A stretch of DNA of 64,000 bases from Diphasiastrum complanatum (GCA_029204225.1 CM055097.1:67720801-67784800), one strand, 5' to 3'. Shown: positions 40,900 through 54,084, counted from the first letter of the stretch. Numbers and translations are program-made. The notes: generated by a model not told the origin, from the letters alone.

Positions 40900-43589
40900 C
40901 TTCATATACTTGTATTATTTTTTCTAACACTTTGATCAGGAAGTGGAGGGCTTTCGTGGCAGAGGAACCTGTGATATGGGATGCAGGCAATTCCAAAATG
41001 AAGATCTGAAACTAACTGGATCAGATGACCATAATATGGCCGTAAATCTAAGAGATGCCAAATACTATCGGTCATAAAATGGTTGTTTTGTCATTAATTT
41101 GAGATATTGGTCATGACCCCTTTTTTGGATATCTCAAATTTACAAAACCGGAACCCCGACAAGCTATTTCTTTACAAAAGATATATTGGTGAATTTCTTA
41201 ACTCATAAATTAACCCGACTTTTTTGTGATTCCTTGGAAGGTAATTTTGATTACTCGTTGACCATGGTCAAGTCTACAGCTTGGTAATAACGAAGATCTT
41301 TTGTTAAAGTCATTGTGTTGGGACATCATTGGTATTTACTTACAATGATGCAACACTTCTTTTGGCTTTCAAGATTTTCTTGGATCTCTTCTTAGACTCT
41401 TCTCCTGGGCAAATCTCAAATGATTTGCACCCCTTGGAAATTCATGGCATTTCCTATTAAAAAGGGATTGAAGTAGGAAGAAAAGAGAATTATCAAGGAG
41501 AAACATTGGTCAAATATTCAAGGAGGAATCTGTTATATTGATCATGGACCTGTTTCAGAAACGATAGGATATTTAGATATTACAGAAATCCTTTAGGGAT
41601 TATAGTACATATCTGGGTTGAAGATTTAAGGGGGGGGGGGGGGGGGGGGATTTAGAAAATTACTCTTGCGGTAGAAAAGTGGCTGATAACAAGTCCAATT
41701 GATTTGTGTCAGAATTTTGAAATTCTATTGCAAGATGGGAAGTTTGTTGAAACTTGTTCCTTGTTGGATATAGTCAACTTGATCTTAGATTAGATTGAGA
41801 TCTATGTGGTTGATGCAAGGAAATAAATTCATGCTAACAATATATTCTTTTGGGTTAATCTCCCAATTAAGATTTTTTGGTTGTGAAATAGCACTCTTTG
41901 AGAAATATTCTCTCTTAGAAGATAACCAGGTTACAGGATTCTTGGTTATGAAAGTGTTGTGTACAGATCAGGATTAATCTGTAGAGATATGCTATGTAGT
42001 GAATCCTTTTGGGATCATTAGACATTTTGTACAAACTATTAATCCTGTGGATCTACAGAGTATTCTGTAAACTAAGTTTATTTGCATGCATAAACTAGTT
42101 GTTGGTACATAGGCATATTGATGAGAATTGTGTTTGAGACAATTTCTCGCTGGGTTATAGTAATTTCTCATTGAGAATTGCTTATTGACGTAGAAATGAT
42201 TTAGAATCAAATTAAATGTGGTGTTTTGGTACCACACCGAGACATTTAAACATTTTCTAAATCTGATACAGCTAACCGAGTCAGAAGTGTTACTTCTGTG
42301 TTAGTTGAGGAAAATCAACAATATAATCTTACTTATGGATATTGTTGTTAAGATGTATTGCTTCTGAGTCACAACGTCTATGAGACATTTTGAATTCATT
42401 TATGGATGTGCATAGAATACATGAGAACTTTTAAGACTTATCTTTTCCTGTTCGGAAAAGGATATAATGCTATCCCGAAAGACTCAGGAGAGTTGGATAG
42501 TTGTTTGCCAAAAGTTAGAACTTCACGTAATGAGGTTCCGGTAAATCTTAAGTTAGTTTAGATTAGAACTTAAGAGGAAAATCTAGACATATTCTAGATT
42601 GGGACCCTAACTTTGGAATGACAATTTGTGCCATGTCTAAAGGAAGGGCATTTTTTAGATTACAATCCTTATATTGGACTTGTGTGTGAGTTGTAAAAGT
42701 CTGGAACTTTCCAAATGGAAAGGACTTTCAGGAACAGCTCATGTGTCTTTTAGGATTTGTAGTACACTCTTATGATTGGTATGGTCTTGGGAATATGGAG
42801 AGTTGGGATTGGTAAATCATAACTCAGATTCTAGGAAATACCTAATCCATAAGAGAGGATAGTATTCATACCCCAGATGAATAAGCATGTTAGTGAAATT
42901 TTGGTACGACTGATCACCTTACCAAATTGACTATGTTTATTTGGGTATAGACCAAGAAGTTATAGAGTGTCTGTTTGGGCTTTGCGGATTACCAAAGTGA
43001 CATTATGAACATTCGCGATTCGAAGTTCACTGGTCACTTTTGGTGGCCGTATTTGCTAGACTAGAGATGACCCTGAACTTAAAGTTTTTCTAATCATTGG
43101 TAGTTGCCTTCTTTTATTAGGTATAGGACAAGAATCCAATGAATTATGATTGACAAATCATGGTTCAGATTCCAGTTATACTTGATTGTTTAAAAGAAGG
43201 ATAGATCAATTAAGATATGTATTCATATTTTCTTAATAATCTCCTCGGAGAGGAAGTTATCCTTGATGGAGATTGAGTTATAGTAAGCATTTGGCTATCT
43301 GTTATAGCTCGTGCATGCTTACGAATAGTTTTAAACCTATATCACCCATTATGGTAGAGACTCGAGCGTTCAAGTTTTAGGAAGTAGCGGATTTCCTACA
43401 TGATATGCGGGAAATGCTACGGATTGCACGTGAGAATGTGTACCCAGGATGGGGACCGACATTATGCAAGCCTGAAAAGGTCACTGAGAGACTTCCAAGT
43501 GGGGAGTTGGGTATTTTTTGAGAATCTCAATGGATTCAAAGTGTAATGCGTATCGACTTGCATTACTAATCATTCCCTAGATATAGAGG
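40900..43589 (+). pseudogene. strongly degraded chromovirus (Ty3/gypsy) pol
   Basis: Most of this is too decayed to assign. Near 42900-43050 integrase-like pieces appear in shifting frames (LTKLTMFIWV, then RDSKFTGHFWWPY). Near 43375-43520 comes the pre-C-terminal pattern ADFLHDMREMLRIARENV and LRDFQVGSWVFF. A 20-bp G run lies at 41630-41649. Orientation and order fit the better-preserved end at 43590-43939. Confidence 0.5.
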
Positions 43590-43939
43590 ACTGTTTAAGA
43601 TCTTGAAAAAGATCGGATCCTTAGCTTACCAATTGGAACTCCCGGATGGATCTCATTTGCATCCCGTATTTCACGTAAGCCGTCTTTGAAAGAGTCTACG
43701 TGAAGGAGAGCATCTTGGATCTGGAGGGAGATCAGTTGGACTTGTTGGATGATGTCTTGAACCCGAAAAGATCTTGGATACAAGAACTACGCGATTGAGA
43801 AATCGTATACTTACCAAGTATTTGGTTCAATGGAAGAGATTCACAGACGATGATGATTCTTGGTAACAGGAAGGAAGCTTAAGGAGGAACTTTTCCAGTT
43901 TTAAGTTCTGAGGACAGAAGTTGAATAAGGGAGGAAGAA
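43590..43939 (+). pseudogene. gypsy integrase C-terminus with chromodomain, and 3' tail
   Basis: The frame reads FKILKKIGSLAYQLELPDG and LHPVFHVSRL, the integrase C-terminal GPY/F-like module. Broken sequence follows, and then PEKILDTRTTRLRNR, LTKYLVQWKRFTDDDDSWE. The YLVQWK...SWE pattern is the signature of the chromodomain found at the end of chromovirus integrases, which targets insertion to marked chromatin. A purine stretch GGGAGGAAGAA lies just before the LTR start at 43940. Confidence 0.8.
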
Positions 43940-44115
43940 TGTCATGCCCATGACTGGTCTCGGGTAGCGTATCCACGCTAGGGACCGGTAGACCAACAAC
44001 CCGTAAGTTAATTGTGACTACAAGGGAATTGGGGCCCTTATGTGTACATGGTCATAATTAATGGTTGTAGGCTTTAATACTTGATGGTGGATTGGTATGG
44101 GTCTATTAGTAATGC
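43940..44115 (+). repeat. start of gypsy (chromovirus) LTR, plus orientation
   Basis: TGTCATGCCCATGACTGG follows the polypurine tract. It contains a small palindrome TAGCGTATCCACGCTA (43966-43981) also present inverted at 39613-39628. Similarity to 39500-39645 ends near 44110, so the LTR is truncated. Confidence 0.75.
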
Positions 44116-44329
44116 ATTTTACCTGCACCCTCAACATATAATTCATCATCATGGCCTACGGGACGTGGGATGAAGATAAACATTGATTTTATGTCCAATA
44201 CCAAGGTATCACGCAGCGTGTGTGTTTGAACTAAGCATCATTGGCTACCATGATGACATTGTAGTACCAGGGGGTGACACCTCAACAAGTCTCAATAAGC
44301 GCCACCACCCCGGCCGTGCCACAACATAT

Positions 44330-45075
44330 CACCATGGCCTACCAGAACTTGGTAGCGGCCAAATCCACATTGGACGACCGAGTGGTAGAATTGGCAACCA
44401 GCAATACCAGGTTGCGAGCGAAGCTCACACAGCTTTAACAAGACTTGCAGGTAGCACTACAACATGAGCAGGCATAGAAGGACTGGGTCCTAAAGCTAAA
44501 GCAGAATGAGGCCAACCATCAAAGGTATATCAAGGACATCTTCCAATTAGCGACAGACACCTCTAGAATCACGTGCATTCCGGCACTGGGTCAGCAACCT
44601 GCATGGCAACAACACACTTCAAAAAAGATGCTTTGACCATCAGAGCTTACGTGACCAGTTTGAGGCAGCTGCGGGTCAATCCGCATTTTGTCCCCATTCC
44701 ACGACGCTAGAAATGGGCAGAATGTGGAAATAATCGTCAGCACATTCAATTGGACAAAAATCTACTCAGAGCACGGGTGGGGTACGGACGTAGATGCCAA
44801 AGGGCTCTGGTCTAGTTTTCCAATTGATATATTACGTGGCCCGATCCAACAGTTCGCGCGACAGCCGAATTTGCCTGGGACTTAGAATTTTTGCTGGGAG
44901 TCATGGGAAGAGCGGCAATGTTAGGCCATTCATGGCCCGACAAATTTTAGACCTGGATAGCTCAATTTTGGCTCAAGGGCATCCATAAGGTCTTTTCCCC
45001 ACCAAAAGATGAGTACAGCTTGATGTGCGTCGAGTATATGGACGACGTCACCGGCTACCTAATAAAGCGCCGCGC
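44330..45075 (+). pseudogene. possible retroelement gag relic
   Basis: In-frame pieces include MAYQNLVAAKSTLDDRVVEL with a coiled-coil look (LATSNTRLRAKL), then VSTFNWTKIYSEHGWGTD, VDAKGLWSSFPIDILRGPI and QQFARQPNLPGT. A gag-like sequence next to a chromovirus LTR would be expected, and the composition (GC-richer) differs from the flanks. I cannot confirm the family. Confidence 0.3.
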
Positions 45076-45812
<737 letters not shown>

Positions 45813-45949
45813 GGATTGTGTGTGTGGTTAATGTTAGTTTGGAGCTAGAGTTAGAGTGGGTTAGCGTTAGTTTGTGTAGAAGCAACTAGGCAAGCAACTA
45901 ATCTACTTAGATCACCTATCCTTGTGGTTCTAACCCCTTTTGACAGGTG

Positions 45950-46185
45950 GAGGGCTGCTCACCACATATTCCTACTTCCTACATGGACAAGGGCTTCTTT
46001 GTTACATTTGAAAGAAATGCTTGCTTAATAATGAGGAGTGAGAATGTTATTGCCAAAGGAATAAGAGATGGTAGGCTTTTCAAGCTTGATGGTTTTTTGG
46101 AAGCTAACCCGAGCCATGTCCAAAGAGATTGGATCACTCCAAAGAGATTGGATTGGGAGCCAATAATGCTTGATCTTGGCCCCTA
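45950..46185 (+). pseudogene. copia pre-integrase fragment (family A-like)
   Basis: The frame DKGFFVTFERNACLIMRSEN, VIAKGIRDGRLFKLDGFLEAN matches the pre-integrase part of family A (compare FGGDACFITKEEILVARG at 16675). It is isolated, with no other domain in reach. Confidence 0.75.
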
Positions 46186-46640
46186 ACATTCAATTTAACA
46201 TTGAAGTGGCTTAAGCTTCACTTTTCTTTGTAGATATTATTGATTTCAGTGTGCTACTTCAAGTCCTTAGAAGTTTTCACATGGATCTATGCATGTATGA
46301 ATACACATCTATGGAACATCTTGGAAGCAATGCTTTAAGAGATGGTGAAAGATCCTTCATGGACATCATTCTCTATAGGAGTTTCATAGGTTTTTTGTTT
46401 GTATCTGGAATTATTTTCTAAAATTATTTATTCATCAAGGTAAGAGCAACTCTTATATTGTAGACATATATATTGTCATGCCAACTGATGGTGTGTCAGA
46501 TAACTTGAACGAACAAACGGGCCCCAGTGGAGATAAGTAAGGCCCTCGTCACACCAACAAAAAAAATCAATGAACAATAATAATTGTGATAACAAGATTT
46601 GGATTACTTAGAAAACAAAGTGATAAAGCAGTTCTGATTG
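46186..46640. other. non-coding stretch, no feature recognised
   Basis: No gene is seen. GTTCTGATTG at 46631-46640, just beside the LTR end, weakly resembles an inverted tRNA-iMet primer site. Confidence 0.4.
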
Positions 46641-47571
46641 TGTTGATTATGAGTAACAGTGTAGGTGTCGTAGACAACCATAACGAGATATTGCTAAAAG
46701 ATTAGGCATTTGAGACAACCATGCAATTCTCCTTTTTTTTGGTATTCTAATATAAAGAAATGTGAAACAATTAGGCGTCAATGACAGCCATACATTTCTT
46801 CATTTATGATACTTGTGATAGTAGCGGAATAAGAGTGAGAGTTAATAAACATTCAACACAAATGCAATGAGATAGAACAATAGCGAATCTATATATTCAA
46901 CATTGTAATAACAACTATCAGATCACAAGACAATCGCGTGATCATACTTACAGAAACAAATCAATTGCTATAGTTTTGAGGAGTTAGATACAGTAAAACT
47001 AGTTTTAATTGTTTGATCTCTGTCTTTTGATGATTATACATCTCATCATACACATCCTTCTAATGCTCATTTTCTTATATAGTTGTTGGATGATCATGTG
47101 TTATTCTAATTTACAATTACAAGATCACTAACAGCTGTCTAATTGATCAACGGATTGGTTATTAACTGGAGCATGAAGACATGGCGTGAAATTCATGTGT
47201 GAATCTACAGGTTGTTGTATTTTTTGCATTTTTGAAAAAAATGCGACATTCTTTGAGGTGCCCAAAATGGCCCAAAACCCCGAGTTTTGCATTTTTCACA
47301 TTCTTCGAGAAAATGCGACATTCTCTAGAATGGCCTGAAATCCCGAGTGAACACTTTTGTCGCATTTTGCGCAAAAACCTTTGTGTCCAAAATGGCCCGA
47401 AAGTTAAGTAGATGGCTTCATCAGGTTTTTTGCTTTTTTGGACAGTTGAAGTTTGTGTGTAAAAAATGTAGACTGTTGCAAAAAAACAGTTCATTTTTGC
47501 AGACTACTTTGAGAGAGTTACATAAGCGAAAAGGAGGGCAGTTAGGATGATTAGGAGAAAGATTTTCAACA
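46641..47571 (-). repeat. copia LTR (family B), minus orientation
   Basis: On the minus strand it begins TGTTGAAAATC right after the polypurine tract TTAAGGGGGAG and ends near ATAATCAACA, about 931 bp. A TATA box, ACTATATAAG, lies at about 47085-47076 (minus). Upstream of it (47215-47400) a unit with AAAATGCGACATTCT(T/C)(T/C)..GAG and AAATGGCCC repeats two to three times. It is homologous to 27030-27800, which has a different word array in the same place. Confidence 0.75.
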
Positions 47572-48780
47572 CTCCCCCTTAAGCTTACTACTACGAATTT
47601 GAATAAATTTGAGATTTATCATATCTACTAGAGTAGAATGTTTATCTCTTGACAATGGCTTTGTCAAAACGTCAGCCAACATACTGTCTGTATGATAATA
47701 ACTTAGTACAACATCTTTAATTTGAACTTTTTCTCTAAGAAAACAAAATAGAACTTCTATGTGTTTAGTTCTAGTATGAGTTCGTGGATTCAGAGATAGA
47801 GCTATGCAGCTCTGATTGTCGCACTGGAGTATAGTTGGACCGATCTGTGAAAATTGCAGATCTTGTAGCAACCTTCTTAGCCAAATAATCTCCTTCGTTG
47901 TTAATGTACCTGCAACGTATCCTGATTCTATAGAGGACAACGAAACACATTTCTGCTTTCTGCTATTCTATGAAATGGGTCCTCCGGCAAGGAAACAAAT
48001 ATAGTCTGATGTGGACTATCTAGTATCCACATCTTCTACCCAATCTGAATCTGAATTAGTGACTAATGAAAGTGCAGCGTTTGTCTTACCATTATAGTAT
48101 AAAGCATAGTGCTTCGTATCTTGAATATACTTTAGTACTCTTTGTAGAGTTTTCCAATGTTGTAAGCATGGATTGGACATGTATTGAGATAGTGTGCTTA
48201 CCGCATATGCTAGATCAGGTCATGTGTAGATCATACAATATATTATAGACCTGATTATCAATCAATGAGGGTATCTACACATTTCTTGTTCTTTTACTTG
48301 AGTTCTGGGGCACATGTCTTTTGATAGTTTGGATCCTGGATCCATAAGTGTATCTATCAGCTTACAGTCCTCCATGCCATATCTTCGAAGTACATTGGTT
48401 AGATAGGATTCTTGGCTTATAATGGTCCTTCTGCTTGCACGATCTCTGGTGATCTCCATACCAAGTAGGTAATGAATTGGGCCTAAATCAGTCATCTCAA
48501 ATTCTGATGAAAATAACGATTTTGTTTTATGTAGTAACCGATTTGAATTGGTAATAATTAAAGAATCATCAACATATAATGCTATTATGACATATCCTGA
48601 CCCTTTACACTTGAGATATACATTTGAGTCTGCGGAACAAGAAGTAAAATTGTGCTGCAACAAGAAGTGACTAATTTTTTCATACCAGGCCCTAGGAGCT
48701 TGCTTGAGGCCATAGAGTGCCTTGTGCAATTTACATACCAAATGCTCTTGGACTTGAAGGATGTAACCTTTAGGTTGATT
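47572..48780 (-). pseudogene. copia RT (C-terminal part) and RNase H (family B)
   Basis: Minus strand. RT runs from about 48780 (GYILQVQEHLVCKLHKALYG) through YGLKQAPRAWYEKISHF, the active-site ALYVDDSLII, FEMTDLGPIHYLLGMEI and ESYLTNVLRRYGMEDC. After frameshifts and stops around 48260-47950, RNase H reads SSIESGYVAGTLTTKE, WLRRLLQDL, the catalytic-Asp segment CDNQSCIALS, RTKHIEV and MLADVLTKPLSRDKH. The polypurine tract follows at 47582-47572. The 5' half was lost at the junction with the gypsy LTR at about 48785. Confidence 0.92.
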
Positions 48781-48791
48781 GTTGGAGGGTT

Positions 48792-49548
48792 TGTGGATCT
48801 CAAGGCAACCCTAACCCTAGTTAATAAGTGAGAGGGATTTGGCACCCTGCGTGTGTAAGTCCAACCCGATGATCACACAATTATTTGATTGATTAGTTAA
48901 AAGTTAATAAAAGGACTTTAGGCCTTTTTGCGAGACTTTTAATGTTGCAGGGCCTAAATGTCAAGTTAGTGAATAAATTTGGGTTTCCCTCCAATTTTGA
49001 TGGTTCCCACACTTTTTTAAATTTGAATAAAAAGAGAGGCAAGATTGGACCAATAGGATTCAGAGGCCAGGGTCCTCCTCTCTACTATAAGAAGGGACCA
49101 ACTCGAGTTGCTCCTCATGTTCATTTTCTCATTTCAATAAAGCAGATTTGTTTTCTTCAGAAATGGATTGATGAATGTCCTTGCTCTTTATCACTTTTCC
49201 TCCATCTCTCATGCTTATTTGGATTTTGCTAATTGTTGGATCTGAGTGTTATTGGGATTGTATGTTATTATACTCTTTATGAGAGAGAAAGGGAGGGAGA
49301 GAAAGAGTAAGCTATCTTTGTTGTGGATGTGTAGTGTTAAGGGATTGTAAGTGTTAAGGAATGTGTAGTGTTAAAGAGTAGGGTTAATGGATGTAGAGAT
49401 AGATGTGAATCCTCCATTCATGATGAAATCTGAACTAAACTATTGCTCTCATGGGAACGAACCTACGCGTGACAACTAACTCCGTCTCTTTGATGCTAGA
49501 TTGACTAGATCTTGGATTCAGGTTGGGAAAGGAAAGAAACCCACTACA
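48792..49548 (+). repeat. 5' LTR of the Tat/Athila-type gypsy element
   Basis: It starts TGTGGATCTCAAGG, where the minus-strand copia RT breaks off, and ends CCCACTACA four bases before a primer site. It includes a TATA-like CTACTATAAGAAGG (49081-49094), AATAAAG (49136) and a purine run (49280-49308). About 757 bp long. No matching 3' LTR is seen in the window. Confidence 0.65.
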
Positions 49549-49552
49549 ATTT

Positions 49553-49571
49553 TGGCGCCGTTGTCGGAGAG
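49553..49571 (+). promoter_or_regulatory. primer binding site, TGGCGCCGTTG (Tat/Athila) type
   Basis: TTTTGGCGCCGTTGTCGGAG closely follows the LTR end. TGGCGCCGTTGCCGGGGA is the well-known primer site of plant Athila and Tat lineages; this copy has T for C and A for G changes. It fixes the lineage and orientation of the downstream element. Confidence 0.9.
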
Positions 49572-50764
49572 CTACGCCAATTTTTCAGTTTGCAGCATGA
49601 TTGTTGAATGGTTAGCTTGCATTAGGCATCTTGTCGTGGCATGAATAGTGTTAGATCTGCATTTTAGGGTTAGTTCGGGATTGATTTTGCTTGATTTGAG
49701 TGGATTGGCTTGTTTGAAATCTAATCTGATTAATAAACAGAGAAAGCTATTCATATACCAATCTTAAGATCCATCTGAATCTGAGATATCAGAGAAAATA
49801 ACAAAAATCGATCAAAGCTGCTAGATTTGGTCAAAAAAAGAGACAAAAAGCGTCATCAAAGCTGATAACTTTTTACCCTCTTTCAAGAAACCTTCGTCGA
49901 GTTGTAGACACCTTTGGTTTTGTTTACAAAACCTTCAGTTTGAAGGGCAAAGATTAATTCCCAGCAGATTTCTAGAAACATCAGAAAAACCTTCAAAACA
50001 CACCGAAAAATCATCAAAACCCAAAAAATACAAAAAAAGAACCTTCGCCCGATTCACTGTGCTTAGGTGTGATTCAGATATATATACTGCCAGGTCGGCA
50101 AAGAATAATACCAAAAATAAAAAGGTTTTCAGAGGATCAGTTGTCATATTGTCATATTCTTGCCAAAAAGTCACTTTTTTGCAAAAATACCAGTATCACT
50201 CTTGAACCTTTGCCAGAACCTTCGTCGAGATTCCAGAACATTCTATTTATAGTAAGATACTATTTTTGAGTTCGACGAAGATTCTTCTTGATCACATCAC
50301 GGAAATTCTTGAATTTTACCCTCGCCAGACTACAAAAACTATAATTTCTTGTGTCAAAAACCTTTTCTCGATTTTCCATAGTTGTATCTATGTTAGATCC
50401 TTCACCTGAGAGGTTGGCGAAGGTTATTTCCCTAGAAATTGCCAAAAAAGTATTCAGAGAGTTTTTTTCTCCAAAATAGCACTGATGAACCTTTGCCGAG
50501 ACAACCTTCGCTAGTCCTATTTTTAGTTTCTGATTTTCCAGATCAAGTCTCTATCAAAATTTGGATCAAATCTGATATGTTCTGATTTGGATTCTGAGAG
50601 ATTTATCATTTTGAGAAGTATCGATTGATCGAATTTCAAAAAGTTTTTCATCATATAGAATCAGATTGTTGAAAAGTGGAATAGATCTAGTAGATCTAAT
50701 CTGAAAAAGTTTTTTGAAAAATCTAGATCCAATCTCATTATCTATTTGATCTAAATTTGTGAAG
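49572..50764 (+). repeat. 1.2-kb leader with repeated CCTTCGCCGA words
   Basis: The untranslated leader between primer site and gag contains roughly nine variants of ACCTTCGCCGA in both orientations: CCTTCGTCGA at 49891 and 50219, CCTTCGCCCGA at 50042, CCTTTGCC at 50205 and 50489, GGCGAAGGTT at 50414, CCTTCGCTAG at 50505. Intervening sequence is AT-rich and otherwise unrelated between occurrences. The same words reappear at 56980-57320. Confidence 0.8.
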
Positions 50765-52245
50765 ATGGCTGCCCTTGGAGCTGCTCCTGGAGGTGCTCCA
50801 CAAGAAGTCAATCCAATTATTGTTAGAAGAGCACCCCGATTGGATCTACCCAAATATAATGGATTAACAGATCCAGTTAGATTTCTTTAGATCTATGCTG
50901 AATCCTGTGAAGTCTATGGTGAGATTTATCCTCAAGATAAACTTAAGCTATTTCCTATGGCCTTAACAGACGCATCACAAGATTGGTACTATAATCAAGA
51001 TGAAACTGAGCGTACAGTTTGGGAGGTTGTTAAGTGAGCCCTGATCACACGGTTCAAACCACGAAAGTTTATGGAAGACCCTTTCCTACTTTTAAGTAAA
51101 ATTAAAATGGGAAAGTGGGAAATGGTTCAAGATTACATTGAACGGGTGAAACGTCTTAGATCTGAATGCAAACCTAAGCTGATTAACAAAAATGCCATGA
51201 TTATGTGGTTTTTGTCAGGTCTATCTAAATGGATTAGACGTGAGTTGAAATGCCATAATGAGTATGCACTCTTGAAAAATGCTATGGACGATGCAATTCG
51301 AGAGGAGGATGAAGATTCAAATGAGGAGCCAAATATCAGTATGTTGCCTTATATAGTAGGGCAGACTACTACGACATCCACCACTATTGCATCAACAAAT
51401 GCCAAAGCTATTGCAGAAATGATGCCCAATGAGTTCGAGAAACTTGGGAAGAACCAGCAGAAACAGGTAAAAAAGTTGTAGTTGCAATTTGATGAGAAGA
51501 TCAAAGCATTGGAAAATTTCCACGGGGAAGCAAACAAGGAACCTGAAAAGCTTGCAAAGACTTTTCCTACTAGGGAAAATGTTTGGTGTTCTATTTGTAC
51601 AGGAAATCACACAGTGAACGAGTGTCCTCAATTGAAAAAAACAAATGGAAATCAATGTTTTCCATCTGTGTAATTCACCTGATCATGAGATTGCTTTTTG
51701 CAACTTCAACCCTCGGATAATTCAACAACGGTATGCCCAGATGGGATATCGAGAACCACAGTATGGAGGTAATCCAGCAGTAAGACCGTGACAATCTGCT
51801 CTTGGATACCCGGAACGTTTAGCTTTTCCTGCCCCACCAAAGCAATCCACTCTTCCAGCCAATTTGATGGAACCAGAACCTTACGAAAATGTTGAGCAAT
51901 GGAACTATGGAAATGATCAAGCAAGTGGATCTTCAGAACAATATGCCATTTATGTTGCTGCTCAACAACAAGCCTCCAGAAATTGGACCAAAGCACCACT
52001 CTGATGCTTTGCATGTGGAGAAAATCACAGAGTTGCAAAATCCCCAAATAAAGAGAAATTTATACCATTCTGTTGTGACTGCGGTTACGGGCATTGTTAT
52101 AAAGATTGTCCAGCAAGACCGAAGCCACCACCAGCTATAGCACCTGTTAATTTGATAACAATCAAGCAAAGACCAGTAGCTCAGAATAAACCAAGTGCAC
52201 CCTTGATGGTGGTCACAGAGCACAAAAGTAGAAAGAACCAGTAAT
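50765..52245 (+). pseudogene. gypsy gag: capsid and two zinc-knuckle regions
   Basis: The start ATG is 50765 (GAAGATGGCTGCC). Capsid motifs are LDLPKYNGLTDPVRFL, YPQDKLKLFPMALTD, ASQDWYYNQ, LLSKIKMGKWEMVQDYIERV and MIMWFLSGLSKWIRREL. The first knuckle, CSICTGNHTVNEC, is near 51587. A second cysteine-rich block around 52000-52125 reads CFACGENH and CCDCGYGHCYKDC in shifted frame. Stops at 50888, 51037 and 51479 and frameshifts inactivate it. Its layout matches the relic at 1-1470. Confidence 0.88.
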
Positions 52246-52423
52246 GGATCCAGTACTTGTTGATTCTATACCATTATATGATATACCAACAGCATCGGGA
52301 GTCTATCCAAATCTTAATACAGAAAAATGAAGATATCGGGATATGAGATAGTGGATCAAACATCTGCAAGAAGAAGAGGAGCTTGAAGCTGCTAAAGCAA
52401 CAGCTGAAGTTCATTCTTCACCA

Positions 52424-53020
52424 TTGCAGCCGCCAAGAAATTTACGTACGAATATGAATGATCAGTTACATCATCTTGAAGAACCCTTCAAGATGACTGA
52501 ACCAGAAGCATTGCATACAGAACTACTCATGAACATTTTGTCTAGCAAGATCAATATTTCATTGGGAGAGTTCATGAAGTTGGTGCCAAAAGCAAAAGAA
52601 GTCTTAGCACAAAAGTTAGCTCAAGAAGAACCAGTAGTCCATCAAGAGCCGCTTTTTTGTGCTGGATTTGAAGAATCTAACGAACTACTCCATGTTGGAG
52701 CCGCTTGGAAAAGTGAACAAAAGAATATCACTTTGCCGATACATCATAGACAATTTTCTAAAGAAGCCGTGATAGATGGAGGTTCATGAGTTAACTTGAT
52801 TTCTACAAAGCTATGTGCAAAATGGGGCCTTACAAAGATTAAGCCTATTACTTTTGCTATTAAGCTAGCTAATCAAACGACAATTCATCCACGAGGAATG
52901 GTGGAAGATATACTTGTGAGAATTGCAGGAGTACAGTTCGTCATTACTTTCGTAGTGATGGACTTACCAGAAGCGCCAAATGTCTACCGAATTCTATTAG
53001 GACGTCCATGGTTATGAGTT
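52424..53020 (+). pseudogene. gypsy aspartic protease with DGG active site
   Basis: The frame carries EEPVVHQEPLFCAGFEESNE, HVGAAWKSEQKNITLPIHH, then AVIDGGS, a TGA, and VNLISTKLCAKWGL. The flap region and the second conserved motif YRILLGRPWL follow (to 53017). Position and spacing fit retropepsins that mature gag-pol. The catalytic loop is D-G-G-S, the same as in the relic at 1-1470, so this is a family trait and not a private mutation. The in-frame stop right after GGS breaks this copy. Confidence 0.88.
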
Positions 53021-54080
53021 GCGCAAGTAGTTCATAATTGGGGTACCAGAAAAATCACTTTTGAAATCGTGAACGTGCAGTTAAAATTGATCCTACAACT
53101 TGGACTATCAAACTAGTGGTTCAAAAAGAGGATGACAATTCGTCAACAACAGATCATACTTGTGATCGACCAGAGAAAAATTTGGGAGTTACATTATGAT
53201 TCTCAAACAAATACTGTCAATTGGAATGAAGCTCTTGCAACAATTGACTGTACAGCAGGATATATGTGTCAACAAGATAATCAATCAGATTTGAGCGAGA
53301 TTTCCTTATTAGATCGAACTTTGGATACACCAATCACATTTCCACTAAATGTGCTGAATGTAGCCTGGATATCAACGGAACCTATACCAGATCCGATTGA
53401 GGATGAACTCATTCCTGTGAGTCATGCCTTGACTTATGATGGCAATGCAAAACTTACAGATGAGCAGATTCTAAATCATATGGATCCGACCAGATTTGGA
53501 GTGCGTAATGTTCCTGATGAACTCACAGTAAAACCGCCCAAAGCAGTTATATTAAAGGAAGACAGGATCACAGGATCGATGATGAAAGAACAAGCTAAGC
53601 AACATTATGATACGGTCCTGAAATGGAAAAATCTCCCTCGAAAGATTGATTCAGAGGAAGTGCCACCCTTATTGGATAAGGCAAAGGAAAAGTCAAGGAT
53701 GATTTTTCAAGTCAAATTTCTAGTAAAACATCATCGTCTAGGAAGTCTTCACCTACGAAGAAAGATTTATCATCTCGAAAGACATCACCTCCACGATCAA
53801 TTCCTGTTAAGAAGGCTAAGCGAAGATCCAAGACAAGTCCTTTCGAAAAAGAACAAACAGATGTAGTCCAGCATGATATGCCTGAACATTTTAAACGTTA
53901 TACACTGGATGATGTGGTTATCATGTTATCTAAAGCACATCGTGAACCTGAAGAACATATGCTGGAATCTAAAGAGGTTTACGATGGCCCAGCTTGCCGA
54001 ACCAGGAGAACCAAAAAAGATTGTACAAGTTGGATCACAACTTACTCCTGAATAGTATCAAGCACTCCGATTGTTACTTA
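53021..54080 (+). pseudogene. protease-RT spacer of the gypsy element
   Basis: One long open frame (53132-53866) lies between protease and RT. It reads TWTIK..VHNWG-type sequence at its start, then acidic stretches (EPIPDPIEDELIPVSHAL), LTDEQILNHMDPTRFGV and a basic tail. I recognise no enzyme domain. Some 350 residues between protease and RT is long for Ty3/gypsy. A frameshift near 53710 ends the conserved-looking part. Confidence 0.6.
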
Positions 54081-54084
54081 TTAA

